Source: Nymphaea colorata
Lineage: Eukaryota; Streptophyta; Magnoliopsida; Nymphaeales; Nymphaeaceae
DNA length: 64,000 nt
Assembly: GCF_008831285.2 (NCBI RefSeq)
Contig: NC_045139.1
Coordinates: 6,914,204-6,978,203, forward strand
Reading direction: 5' to 3'
Position 1 is the stretch's first letter. Each line of letters opens with the position of its first letter. The notes under the pieces were generated by a model. The model did no database searches, was not told the DNA's origin, and saw nothing but the letters and a program-made list of their open reading frames with translations. A program made the position numbers and the translations under genes. Positions 1 through 12,098 of this stretch are shown here, one piece after another.

Positions 1-16
1 TCTGTCTCTCTCTTCA

Positions 17-70
<54 letters not shown>

Positions 71-94
71 TGAAGAGAGAGAGAGACAGACAGA
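1..94. repeat. (AT)n microsatellite with inverted flanking arms
   Basis: An (AT)n run at about 19-69 is flanked by an 18-base arm (tctgtctctctcttcaga) and its near-perfect reverse complement, so the block can fold into one long hairpin or cruciform. A separate (AG)n run follows at about 113-161. Such palindromes can be natural slippage products or fold-back artefacts of sequencing at a contig edge. Confidence 0.85.
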
Positions 95-110
95 GTAAAA
101 CCATACCTAC

Positions 111-161
<51 letters not shown>

Positions 162-585
162 CTGCAAAGCTATAGCTGCATGGTTAAGAGTTAACAGGAG
201 GACTCCGTCTTAATAGCTCACCCTTCACAGTACCCACTTCTGGTTGGTTTACATTTCCATAAGGTATTGTGCGCTATCAATACCTATAGGTATAGGATCA
301 TGTGATTGTGTAATAGTCGTCTATATATAGGGGTGCGCTTATGAATTTGAGACTGAGAGATCACAGATGTTGTTCCTCATCGATGGTAAAAGCAAGTTTT
401 TATATGTGCGAAAAGAGGAGAAAAAGGGGAAAATCCTGAAAGGGAATTATCACAGGTAAACTTAACCTGCTATCAAATCTTTCTTCTAGAGACCTAATCT
501 TGCCTGCTCTGGGAGTTCATTTGAATATCAGAAGTACCAAGATGTGTGTGGTTAAGATAAGAGGCTGTCTACGAGCATGTTTTAA

Positions 586-653
<68 letters not shown>

Positions 654-3520
654 AGAGATCCATACCAGACAGGATGAGAAGTCTCCTACCATGATCTTGA
701 AGAAGGAAGAGGATGAGGAACCAACCCTTCTGCACACAGAAGGGGGCGCCCTACTGCAGAAACTGCCCTTCTCCATGCTTCTCTCTCTCTCTCTCTGTGT
801 GTGCAAACTGAAGAAACAAACAAGCAGCAGGAAGGGTGAGGAATTAAAGACAAAAGTTTAACTAGCATTTATTGTTTCAAGCTAACTACGTATCGCGCTA
901 TAAGGGAGTTGACAGGTTATCAGGTTGCTTATAAAGAAAGTGGTCTAAGGAAAATGAGACTGTTACCACATCCGACTGATTTGCATAACTAGTAAGGGTA
1001 ACAAAACTTGGTTACAAATTAATTGTGCAAATCTAAAGCAGGTTAGTGCGGCCAGCTTCATGCTCAGCCTAATGGAACATTGATATTTGGCTCTGCAAGT
1101 ACTGGAACGATGGTACTGCACTGGAATTCAGATGAAGGTCATTATAATTGATAATTACTTGGGTATGTTATTTTTGTAAGCGAATTGGTGGTTCATCTGA
1201 GTCTCTCTAGTTGAGCAGAGATCCACTACTGGATCTGGATCTGGGTAGTCGAGTACTCTCCTCCAATGAATCAGAGCCTTGGTTGCTGCCCCAAGCCACG
1301 GTTTCTTGACAGTAGCCACGGTTTTCCCTGATGCTGTTGGCTTTCTTTAGTGGCTTAGCTAGGTGTGAACCTTCGTTTGAAACTAATCTTGGAGGTCTCT
1401 GCTGGGATGGTCGACCTGAGAAGGCGGCGAAGGAACTCAGGAACAAGCGAAGAAGGAGAGAATTCTAATTTCATTCATAAAAATTAAAATCCACATCCTT
1501 ACGTTCTAATTGCAAGCTTATTTATAATCAAGTGCCAAAAATGAAATGAAAAGATATCTTTTAAATACAAGGAACTTCAAAATTCAAATTCCAGTTATCT
1601 AGAGAAAGTCCAAATTGTAATTGTCTAATTACATGGCATAGCCAGAAATTTTCCATGAAGGGGATCAAATTAAAGTTTCTAAATTTTGACTAGGGCCGAA
1701 ATATCATTTTTTAAAATTTTTATATAAAACATGTGAAATTTTATAAAATTTACATGTAATTTTTTTTTTAAGTTTTAAGGTGAGGCTAGGGACAATGCGG
1801 GCCCTAACTTGCCTCATATATGTTTGTGTGACAATCCAGCCCACTCTGACATTGGGCTTAGCTCTTGGCTTGATGGAAACACAATTTTTAGTAGCTTCAA
1901 TTTCTATTGTAAAAAATTTAAGGACCAGGACAATCCATCACTTAGCCAACCCGTCTTATAAGACTCGTAAGGTTATTCATAATCTTATATACAAGACTAA
2001 ACTTTTGATATGATGTTACAATCCAACCTTCTTAAAACATATGCCAGCTATTGACGCTAGGTTGGAGTGTTGAACTGGAACAACTTGGCACACTTCCACA
2101 CTGCGCTCGAGCTCCTAGATTCTCCAAACAACTTTTGTTTCTACCTTCAACGAGGCTGAAAACTAGGACAATTACTTAGCCAACACCCTTATGAATCCAC
2201 CGAGATTCTGACTAAACTGCTCAAAGGGGTGTTAAATGCAGCATAGCATGGGGCAACTCGATCATCTTTATATATACTTGCCATGGCTCTTCATGGGGAT
2301 GTATGAGGTGGCTGCTATGTTAACACCTTTGCTATATATAAGTTGAAGAAGAACTTAGTGTCCAAGTGTCTCTCCACCAGTGGACGGATCCTTACGACAT
2401 CGTCGGTGTGACACATAGTATTAAGACGAGTCATAGGTAGCAGAATCAGACTGGCTGGGCGAAGTGTAAACTAGTGTCCTCAGGAGGGCACCATCATGAT
2501 GATATTCAGGAGTGTTGTGTTAGGGTTGAGTTAGGCTAATGTGGATGGGTTTTATCATCTCCTTCTTCTCTTTCTCTCTCTCTCTCTTATTTTGTTTTAT
2601 TGTGTTGCTGGCTTATATATTTCATTCTTTGTATATTGTTTACGGTTTGTTATTGTATTTAGGAGACTTCTTGTCCCCAAATTTTGTTATGCATTTTCTT
2701 TCTATCAGTTCTCTCTCTTTTTCTCTCTTATCTGTAATTCGAAACTTGATCCATGATCCAACTAGAGTGAAAAACAAAAAAAATGACATACCATTTGGAG
2801 AATTTGGCTGTTTATGTTTTGGTGGGTTATTTGGAACTCCAGAAATGATATTATTTAAAGGAATAAGACTGTTTCTGCTCAACACATGACATCATCCATT
2901 TTAGTAACCTATGGAAAAATGATGGTACATTCAACTTCTTAGAAAAATTAAGAGCTGATTTTTAGATGTAATATCTTTTTCAGGTTCAACTTTTTGTCGG
3001 ATTTATGTTAATGTTATTTTCTCCTTTCTCTCTCTTAATGTTGTCTTTTGAATACCTGTACTTTTTTTCATTCTATTTATCTAATTTGTGAGGGCTTGAA
3101 AAGCTTGCGGGAAAGAGTTAGGAATCATTTGCCTTGATATTTTTTCTTCCATTTGCATGAATGTCGTTCTTATTTAGAAATTCGTGCATAACATGATAAT
3201 TTTACGAGTTTGTATGAAACGTAAAAGGGGTGTCATTTTCTAGTTTTCAACTTGAATTTTCTAGTCTAAAATGTCATCGACTTTTAAAAAAAATACAAAA
3301 ATACCCCATCCCTCTGTTTGTTATGTGAACCGAATTCAATCCCCAATATATTACACCTTTGAAGCCCAAATTATGTTAAATTTAGAAATAATAAATACCA
3401 TCCTATTTAAAATAAAGAAAAGGAAAGAAAAGGAAGACAAACTTTCAAAGTGCACCATAACGTCAAGGATGGCTTCACTTTTTTCTTTTGACTTAAATTT
3501 AGATTAGAGTATGAAAAGCA

Positions 3521-3580
<60 letters not shown>

Positions 3581-3885
3581 ATCCAAAATTAATTAGATAT
3601 CATTTCTTAAATCCGATTTGGAAACCAATTTCTTTCAATATTAATTTTTTTTTGATAACGAGTCTTAGTCAATTCATGTCTATTATGCCCGTGTCGCCAC
3701 CCAAATTGACTGTTGGAGACTTGGTGTCGTCTTCAACGTTCATTGCATTCACTGGTTACAATCCTCAATAAGTTCAATGTTCATTGCATTCACTGGTTAC
3801 AATCTTCGCTGCTTATTGATGCTTATTGATACAGCTTCTCCTTCCACCAAAAAAAAAAAAACTGGCTAGCGTTGCATGTCTAGTC
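162..3885. other. Intergenic, repeat-rich; no supported gene
   Basis: There is no convincing gene here. It contains a (GT)n-(GA)n microsatellite at 589-657, a (CT)n run near 781-800, and an (AT)n run at 3523-3576. Around 1640-1795 is a diverged stretch beginning 'agccagaaatttt', resembling decayed ends of hAT-type elements seen elsewhere in the window. A minus-strand open stretch at 1207-1446 ends in a Ser/Arg-rich tail and looks faintly coding, but I do not recognise it. A 26-base sequence (starting gttcattgcattcactgg) is directly duplicated at about 3738 and 3779, just upstream of receptor kinase A. Confidence 0.6.
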
Positions 3886-6800
3886 ATGGCCAGTACTCTG
3901 TCTCCTGATCGATTATGGTCCCTTATCTTTTGTTGTCTGGCCATGACAGCCTTCATCTGCCATGCAAGCTCGTCTACTACTCTTGATCACCTAAACAACG
4001 TTACGGACCAGAAGGCATTGCTTTCCTTCAAATACTTCACCCTGGATACCATCAACGCGTTGGCAGATTGGAATACCAATACCTCTTTCTGCAACTGGAA
4101 TGGAGTTGTATGCAGTCGCCGCAGACAGAGGGTCGTCGCTCTAAACCTCACCGGCATGTCACTGGTGGGCACTTTTTCTCCATACCTCGCCAATCTGTCC
4201 TTCATCCGTGCCCTTGATCTCAGCTCCAACTCTTTCCATGGCAATCTTCCTGCCGAGGTTGGTCGGCTTCCTCGCTTAGAACGCCTAAACTTGACTGAGA
4301 ATCATTTGCGTGGGGCCGTTCCACAGAGCTTGTGCTACTGCCGTCGTCTTCGACAGATGGATTTATCAGACAACCAATTGGAGGGCAACATCAACACGTG
4401 CTTAGGGAGCTTGCCGGATCTTGAGTACCTCGCCCTTGATTTCAATGACTTTACCGGCACCATTCCACCTGCTTTGGCCAGCCTTTCAAAGCTCAAGGTA
4501 CTCAATCTCGCTGGAAACAAACTAAATGGAAGCATTGTTGAAGAATTGGGGAGTTTAACCAACTTGATTCAGCTAAACTTGGGTAGGAACAGACTTGCAG
4601 GTACAGTGCCTCCAGGCCTATTTAATATTTCTTCTCTTCGAGAGTTGAACCTGCAATTCAATTACCTGACAGGAAATTTACCGCAAGATGTCGGCCTTAT
4701 GCTTCCCAATCTCGAGAGAATAGCCCTAGACAACAACACCTTTAGTGGGTCTATACCACAGAGCTTGGCCATTTGCAAAAACCTCCAAGAACTTTCTTTG
4801 GGAATGAATCAATTTTCCGGGGATATTCCGTCATGGTTGTGCAATATGCCTGACCTCATGATCATAACTCTCAGTATTAATAACTTTGTCGGCTCAGTCC
4901 CTCCTTGTCTAGCAAATCTTTCGAAACTCGAGGTTCTAGAGCTGTCCCGGAACAACTTGCACGGGAACATACCAGACGAATTAGGGAGCTTATTACACTT
5001 GCGTTGGTTGAATTTCGCAATCAACAACCTCACAGGCAAGGTTCCCAATTCCATATTTAACATCTCTACTCTCCAAACCTTGAGCCTGTCTCGCAATAAC
5101 CTTACAGGGCAACTTCCGCCGAATTTTGGGTTCTCACTTCCTAATCTTGAGAAGCTCTTGATGTCCGAATGCGGGCTTCATGGGCAGATACCAACATCTC
5201 TCGCCAATGCTACCAAGCTAGAAATTGTTGTTCTGGCCAACAACATGCTGAGTGGTTGGATACCTTCAGAGTTAGGCAGGTTGATGCACCTCAAAACTCT
5301 CTTTCTTGAAGGCAATATATTAACCAACATGCCTAATGCCTCTGAACTTTCTGTTATTACTGCCTTGACCAATTGTAGACTTTTGGAAAAAGTTGCTATC
5401 TCAGAAAACTTTCTTAACGGTGTTCTTCCTGCATCACTTGGCAACTTTTCAAGCAACCTCCAGGTTATTGACATGGCCATAAACCAGATTGGGGGTGCCA
5501 TTCCTTCAGAGGTTACTAACCTGACCTACCTGAATCGCTTGGATTTAGGTTCCAATAGAATAAGTGGAATGATCCCATCAGGAATTGGGAAGTTGCAGAA
5601 CCTACAGGGTCTTTATATTGGCAGGAATATGTTAGAAGGGCCCATACCACCTCAACTTTATCAAATCATTGGCCTCGTTGAACTTGATCTGAGTGATAAT
5701 ATGTTATCTGGGTCAATCTCAAGCTCAATAGCAAATCTTAGCAATCTGCGACGATTGGCCTTCTACTCAAACCATCTGTCCTCGGTAATTCCACTCACCT
5801 TTTGGGAGTTAAAGGATTTGGAAGTAGTCATACTGGGGGAGAACTCTTTAACTGGGTCCCTCCCATTGGAGATTGGAAATTTAGCTGTAGCATATGCGAT
5901 GGACTTATCAAGGAACAAGTTATCAGGCGACCTGCCTGCATCTTTGTCGAAACTCCAAATGCTTCAATATCTAAACCTCTCCAAGAACTCATTTTCTGGT
6001 CATATCCCTCAAAAACTTGATGCAATGGTAGACTTGGAATCACTTGACCTTTCTTATAACTCTTTATCTGGTGGAATTCCGGAGACACTGGGGCTATTAA
6101 GAAGTATCAAGAGCTTGAACCTTTCTTTCAATCAATTGAGAGGAGAAATTCCAAGTAATGGGATTTTTGCAAACCTTACTGCCGATTCTTTTGCTGGAAA
6201 TTATGGACTTTGTGGGGCTCCCAGGTTTGAGGTCCCAACGTGTCCCAAAGAGAGCAAGCAACACAAGAAATCTAATCTAACTACAATTGTTATTGCAAGC
6301 ACACTTGGAAGCTTTGAATTCCTCTTCATTGTGGTATTGCTCATTAAATTCATTCGAGCAAGGGTAGTTGTACCAAAGCATGAATCAGTCGAGTCGTTGG
6401 TCAGAAGCAAACACCCATTTATCTCGTACAGAGTGCTAGTGCGAGCAACAAACAACTTTGACAATTCAAACTTGATCGGGAAAGGAAGTTTTGGCAGTGT
6501 TTACAAAGGAATCCTTTCTGATGGGACAGCTGTTGCAGTGAAAGTGTTGAACTTGTTCTTTGAGGGGGCATTGAACAGCTTCAACATAGAATGTGACGTG
6601 ATGAGCAAAGTTAGACATCGAAACCTTTTGAAAGTTATCTCCTCTTGCACCAATGAAGAGTTCAAAGCTTTGGTTCTTCAATACATGCCACGAGGGAGTT
6701 TAGAAAATTGCTTATATGCGAGCTCAGAGAGCTTGAACCTTCTCCAAAGATTGGACATCATGATTAATGTAGCGTGTGCTATGGAATACCTTCACCATGA

Positions 6801-8211
6801 TCTTTATGAGCCTGTAATACATTGTGACTTGAAGCCAAGCAACGTGCTTTTAGATGATGATATGACAGCATATGTTGCCGATCTTGGTATTGCAAAAATG
6901 CTGCTTGGATGCAAGTCATCCACTCTTACTGAAACTCTGGGAACGACAGGATATATTGCTCCAGGTACCAAGCTTTATCCACTCCTAAACTTGCCTTGTT
7001 TGTTATTTTGTATTGTGCAACTAGTGGGGATGTAGATTTGGTTTGATTTGTTTCAGAAAAATGGCATTACTGAACTTGATTTGCCAAATCTGGCGCTCTA
7101 GAGTTCAGCTTAACCAGATTTGGAGTTCGATGATAAAATCAAATGTCAAATTTGGACTTGGATTTACTCCAGATTCACATTTGAATGCAGGTTCGAAATA
7201 GCAAGTTCTAAGGTTCTGTTGGTATGTGCTTTGTCATGAGCAACGAACTACAAACATACATACATACATTTTCTTAGATGTGTTGAATAAATCTAGTTGT
7301 ACAATTATGTTAAGCTCGTGGAAAAGCTTAGTACGATTAGGTACACTGTTGTACAGATGAGACTTTATGAAATTCAATTATGATTGTATCAGAAATTACT
7401 TCCTGTATGTTGATTCTTAGGTTTCGTGCATGTAAAGTCCGTCACTACAATAAATTTTGTAGAATGAGTTTGCAGATTTAGTGGCACGCATAGTTTCAAA
7501 TGGCAGGATCTAAGACATTAAGGTCAATGTTCATTCTCTCCAGAGTGTGAGTTTTTCTTTCACCACAAGCTACAAGCTTTTATCTGTCTCATGAGTAAAT
7601 GATCATGCACTAAGGGTTCTCTAATAAAGTGAAATTTGTAGGCAATAATTTCCTCAGGGAAAACCTTTTGCAGAGTCTTCAACGTTTTATTGGAAAAGTA
7701 ACCAAAATTTTCATCCTGCTTTTCATCGTCTATGAACGGCTTCTCTTGACAGAGACTAATCTATTCACGATACTCACCAACTAATTTTAATGCCATTTTG
7801 GGCTACATGTTTGACCAATCAGAGTTCGGGCTGGCTGGAAGAGTAACAACTAAAGTTGATGTCTATAGCTTTGGGGTTCTTCTTCTGGAGATTTTCACAA
7901 GAAGGAAGCCTACAGATGTAATGTTTACTGGGGATGCTAGCTTAAGGCAGTGGGTAGCTGAAGCACTTCCTCATGCAATTCTAGAGGTTGTTGATGGATG
8001 CCTTCTGAATCAAATCGGTAGCAGCAGCAGCAACAATGGGCAGCAGGAGCCTGCAGGGTCGACGACTAGAGATGAGCTTCTCGTGTCCATCATGCAAGTT
8101 GGGTTGTCATGTTCGAGGGAGTCTCCAACAGAAAGAATTGACATGAGAGAAGTTGTAGCTCAACTGAAGAAGATTCGAGCGGCTCTATGCGTCTTAGAAA
8201 TGGCTAACTGA
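3886..8211 (+). CDS. LRR receptor-like kinase A (subfamily XII, FLS2/EFR/Xa21-like, non-RD)
   Basis: Two exons are predicted, 3886-6964 and 7823-8211, giving about 1155 aa. The phase-1 GT-AG intron lies inside the kinase activation segment: the codons read ATAP-like 'GYIAP' then 'EFG'. I start at the second Met (MASTLSPD) because the paralogues align there and a signal peptide follows. Order: signal peptide; N-cap with a Cys pair (CNWNGVVC); about 28 LRRs of the LxLxxNxLxGxIP type (residues about 80-770); C-cap (GLCG); a transmembrane helix near 799-825; Ser/Thr kinase from about 845. The P-loop is GKGSFGSV, the ATP lysine about K886 (VAVK), and the catalytic loop reads HCD, so it is non-RD, typical of pattern-recognition receptors. 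The Mg-binding motif reads DLG instead of DFG (near residue 999), unlike every paralogue here. Family members sit in the plasma membrane and bind peptide or microbial ligands; the ligand here is unknown. Confidence 0.92.
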
Positions 8212-10890
8212 TGAAGAAGCATATTATTTTGAGAGTATCTTGGTGGTGTTTTCAGTGATGCGAATTCCTCTGTTTGTCCTCTTTCCAGTCTGCTCTGTTC
8301 CTGCCATGCACTCTTTGCGCTTGGTGTTGAGCTGAAGCTGCCTCAGTATTATTCTAGGTATTCTATATGCTTGGTGTTGAGCTGATGCTGCCCCAATATT
8401 CTGTCTGGCTTTGCCTTTCCCTGTACTTGTGGTTCAGCTCAGTTTCTTGTATTTGCCTCAATACGCTTTTCATGGCTTTGATTATTTATGTGATTTCCTA
8501 ATAAATTATTTCGTTTCTGAGAAGAAAAAAAGGTTGTTTAAATGTTTTTCTTGGACGGTCGATATTTAATCGCTCAAAAGTTGGTGCCGTTGTTATATAT
8601 ATATATGTCTTTGTTGACTGACCACGGTCAGTCTTGCCGTGTCCACGCAGCAGGTCAGCCGGACCTTATGAACAAGTCTCTATCAATATCTAATTTGAAA
8701 GTGACCCACGGCTTTCTGGCAAATTTTTTTGTATTTTTCAGATTTGATAAAATTCGCCTTTTAATTTTAAACAGATTCGATGCGTTTTTTCCTTTTTTTT
8801 TCCACTTTTTGAATGGAGAAGGAGTGAACACACTGGACTCGGACTCATATCGACTGAAAAGCTACTGAATCCGATCCATTTATAGTCCTGCTCAACTCAT
8901 GCCGTGTTCGCACACAAATTGATGGAACTCGATGGGCTCAAATATAACCAAACCCAAAATCTAGGAAACGGGACTTGAATTTGACTCATTTCTCGAGTTC
9001 AAATGTTGAATGAGTCCAGTTGAGTTATAAGAACTCAATTCGTTTAAACTTGACTCAGCTCGACTACATAATGAATGTTAAAAGGAACAAAACATGCTTA
9101 ACATAAATGAGTTAAACTCGAACTCGAGTTTTTTTTTTTTTTGAGTTGAGTCAAACTTGAGCTGACTCAACTAGAGTCCAACTCAGCTCACGTGCAGCCC
9201 TACTAAAAATTTGATGTTTTGCTTGAGTATCTTTTCATTGGCGTCCTCCTTTTTTTTTTTCTTTTTTTTTTCTTGGATTTCGGTTATGAATTATTTGTGT
9301 TCAAACAAAATGTAAAATATTGCTACGGCAACAATAAAACTGATAAGGAAAGTAAAGTTGGCTTCCTGGTGTGGAAACTGTGGATGGATCTGCTCTCGAC
9401 GTGAGCCGGACGGCAAGAGAAAAGTGTCTGACCTTTTGCAAACACGGACAAATCTTCTCTATGTTGTGGCCCAACTACTGTCCTTAGTCATCTTAGATCT
9501 TGGAAGCTTCGGTCTTCGCCGGTCAATCGAGGAAAGGAGACTAAGTTGCGTGCGCCGTTAGGTTAATGGAACCCATGGCCTTATAAGCCAAAACAAATTA
9601 CAAGACATTTTAATATTTTTTTTATTTTTTTTCAGTTTCTTTTTTTTTGTCATTATAAAAATTTTTTTTGCTATTAATTAAGGTATTTTTATCATTAGAT
9701 TAATTTCGGCTTTTTATGAAAGCGTATGTCAAGGAACATTGATATTAAATTCCTTTAAAAAAAAACAGTGCATGACATGAACAATTTAAGGGTAAAACAA
9801 TTTCTATTATGGAGAGACATGATTAAGCCTATGGGCTCAGATACCTGACGGATACCCAGTATTCGGCTTGATCTAGCGCGGATTCAGGCTTGGGCTTGGG
9901 TTTCGGCCGTCAAATTAACCCGGGCTCGACTCCTATCAAGTCGGGCTGGCTCGATGCCCAAGTATAGACATTATGACAGCATGAAAAAATATTAGTAAGA
10001 AGGTATTAAGAATGGAGAAATGACCAATTTAAATTGATATTATTTATTGGAAGTTGGATCCGCGTCCAACCAACTCTAGAGTTAGATCTATGAGAGGTGG
10101 AGCTAAGCAAGTGGTGATAAAAGTGGTAAAAAACGATGCGGTTGTCTGAATCAATTCTTAGAGCACATCAGTTCTCGGATGTTGTCAAATCTAATTTTTG
10201 TCTTCACATCCAAATCTGTATCCAACTTTTTACAACGTTTAAAATAAATGGGTGTTTGATATATGATATTTAGTTAAAACTAAATTCAAACTAAGTCCAA
10301 AGTTTAGAAGTAGATACAATTGTCAGTCAAATAGTTAGCCCAACTGGTTGGGCTGGGTGGCGTGTAACAACCAACCATGTCCTCGGTTCCATTTTTCATG
10401 GAGGGTGCTATCTTAATGATATTAAGGAGTCTTAATTTAGATTAACGAAGGTTAACCTGTGCAGCCTTTATTTTACTGGTGCAGATTTTCGTATTAATCA
10501 CTTGTTCGTTTCTTTTTTTTTTTTGTACTTGGCCTTATTTGCGTGCCTTTCTACCAACCTCTCACCCCACTTACACTCTTCCTTTTTTGTTTTCTCATCC
10601 AAGGGAAGAGCCAAGATTTTTTTTAAAGGCAGGTCAAACGGTCTAACGAACTTATTCGGGTAGAACCAAACTAAACCCGAATCTAAAAACTATATTACAC
10701 AACTAAAAATTTTTAAAATTTTTAATATATTTTTTTTTTTCTCAATTAGTTGAGGTGGAGCTACGACATCTTTGTTTGTTTTAGAGAAAAATAAAAATCC
10801 AAAAAAAATAAACCAACTAAAAAAGATATTCCTTTTAAAAAAATGACCAAAATGTCTCCTATGCTGCTATGCACTTGAGGTGTATATTTG
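8212..10890. other. Intergenic between receptor kinases A and B
   Basis: No gene is seen. It holds the 3' flank of A, a pyrimidine-rich stretch, a GAGTC/ACTCGA-rich dispersed repeat ending at 9202 (listed separately), and a second GC-rich repeat around 9835-9965 with tcgggct motifs. A stretch at about 10603-10765 starts 'gagccaagatttttttt' followed by 'aggtcaaacgg', resembling a decayed hAT-Tip100-type end like those at 12938 and 16688. The short open stretches are low-complexity. Confidence 0.55.
8880..9202. mobile_element. Decayed hAT-like MITE (GAGTCGA-rich family)
   Basis: The right end reads gtgcagcccta, the reverse complement of the left terminus tagggctgcac of the better-preserved copy at 22134-22570. 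The interior carries the same alternating ACTCGA/GAGTTGAG tracts. The left end is too degraded to place exactly, so the start is approximate. No coding capacity. Confidence 0.5.
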
Positions 10891-11630
10891 TTGCGTAATC
10901 AGTTGGAGGGCGACATACCCGCGTGCTTGGGGAGCTTGCCGGAACTTGAGCATCTCTTCCTTCGTGCCAATCATCTTACAGGCACCATTCCAGTTACTTT
11001 GTCCAACCTTTCGAAGCTGAAGCTGCTAGACCTCGGAGAGAACAGGCTAAGTGGGAGCATCCTTGAAACATTGGGGAACCTTACCAACTTAAACCTGCTG
11101 CATTTGGGATTCAACAATCTTACAGGAGCAGTACCTCCAAATGTATTCAATATCTCTACCCTCCGAACGTTGATCCTAGAAAGCAATAACCTGACAGGCC
11201 ATTTGCCACAGAACGTCGGCCTTATGCTTCCTAATCTGCAAATACTTGGCCCTGGTCTGAATGGCTTCAGTGGGCAGATACCACATAGCTTGGGCAATAT
11301 TCTGAACCTCACAGTCTTAGATCTTGGTGGTAATAACTTCACTGGCAGCACAATTCCACCTTCCTTGGCAAACCTTTCAAAGCTTGAGACCTTGGATCTT
11401 TCGAGGAATGGCCTAGTTGGGAACACACCGGATGGACTCTGGAACTTCTCTGGCTTGCATACACTCAATTTGGAAACCAACAATCTCGCAGGTATGGTTC
11501 CCCAATCCATGTTCAACATCTCTACTCTCCAAGCGTTGGCACTAGATCACAATAGCCTCACGGGACACCTTCCAGAAGATATTGGCATTACACTTCCCAA
11601 TCTTGAGGAGCTGAGCTTTATCTAGGCACC

Positions 11631-12098
11631 AATGGTTTCAGTGGGCAGATCCCAAAGAGCTTGGTCAATTGCAGGCGCCTACATGACCTCCGTTTAAGCA
11701 GCAACCGATTTTCGGGGAACATTTCATGGCTGGGCAGTATGTCTAACCTTATGCTCAGGATTGTTCTTGATGATAATGAGCTCACCAATGGTTTCAGTGG
11801 GCAGATCCCAAAGAGCTTGGTCAATTGCAGGCGCCTACATGACCTCCGTTTAAGCAGCAACCGATTTTCGGGGAACATTTCATGGCTGGGCAGTATGTCT
11901 AACCTTATGCTCAGGATTGTTCTTGATGATAATGAGCTCACCAATGGTTTCAGTGGGCAGATCCCAAAGAGCTTGGTCAATTGCAGACGTCTACAGGATC
12001 TCCGTTTAAGCAGCAACCGATTTTCGGGGAACATTTCATGGCTGGGCAGTATGTCTAACCTTATGCTCAGGATTGTTCTTGATGATAATGAGCTCACT
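11631..12098 (+). repeat. 156-bp LRR-encoding tandem triplication in pseudogene B
   Basis: Three head-to-tail copies begin at 11631, 11787 and 11943, each starting 'aatggtttcagtgggc'. The unit is 156 bp, or 52 codons, and encodes one pair of LRRs (NGFSGQIP through DDNELT). By eye copies 1 and 2 are identical and copy 3 differs at about four bases, so the last duplication is recent. The length is a multiple of three and keeps frame. Paralogues A, C and E carry this LRR pair once and D lacks it. Confidence 0.95.

Noticed and set aside
500-868. Overlapping open frames on both strands with Cys-Val and Arg-Glu runs
   Set aside because: They are translations of the (GT)n-(GA)n microsatellite and its complement, not genes.
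1207-1446. Minus-strand 79-codon frame with a Ser/Arg-rich tail
   Set aside because: No recognised family and no flanking exons; too little evidence to call a gene.
3826-3885. Upstream in-frame Met for receptor kinase A
   Set aside because: It would add a Lys-rich segment from a poly-A run before the signal peptide; paralogues align at the Met at 3886.
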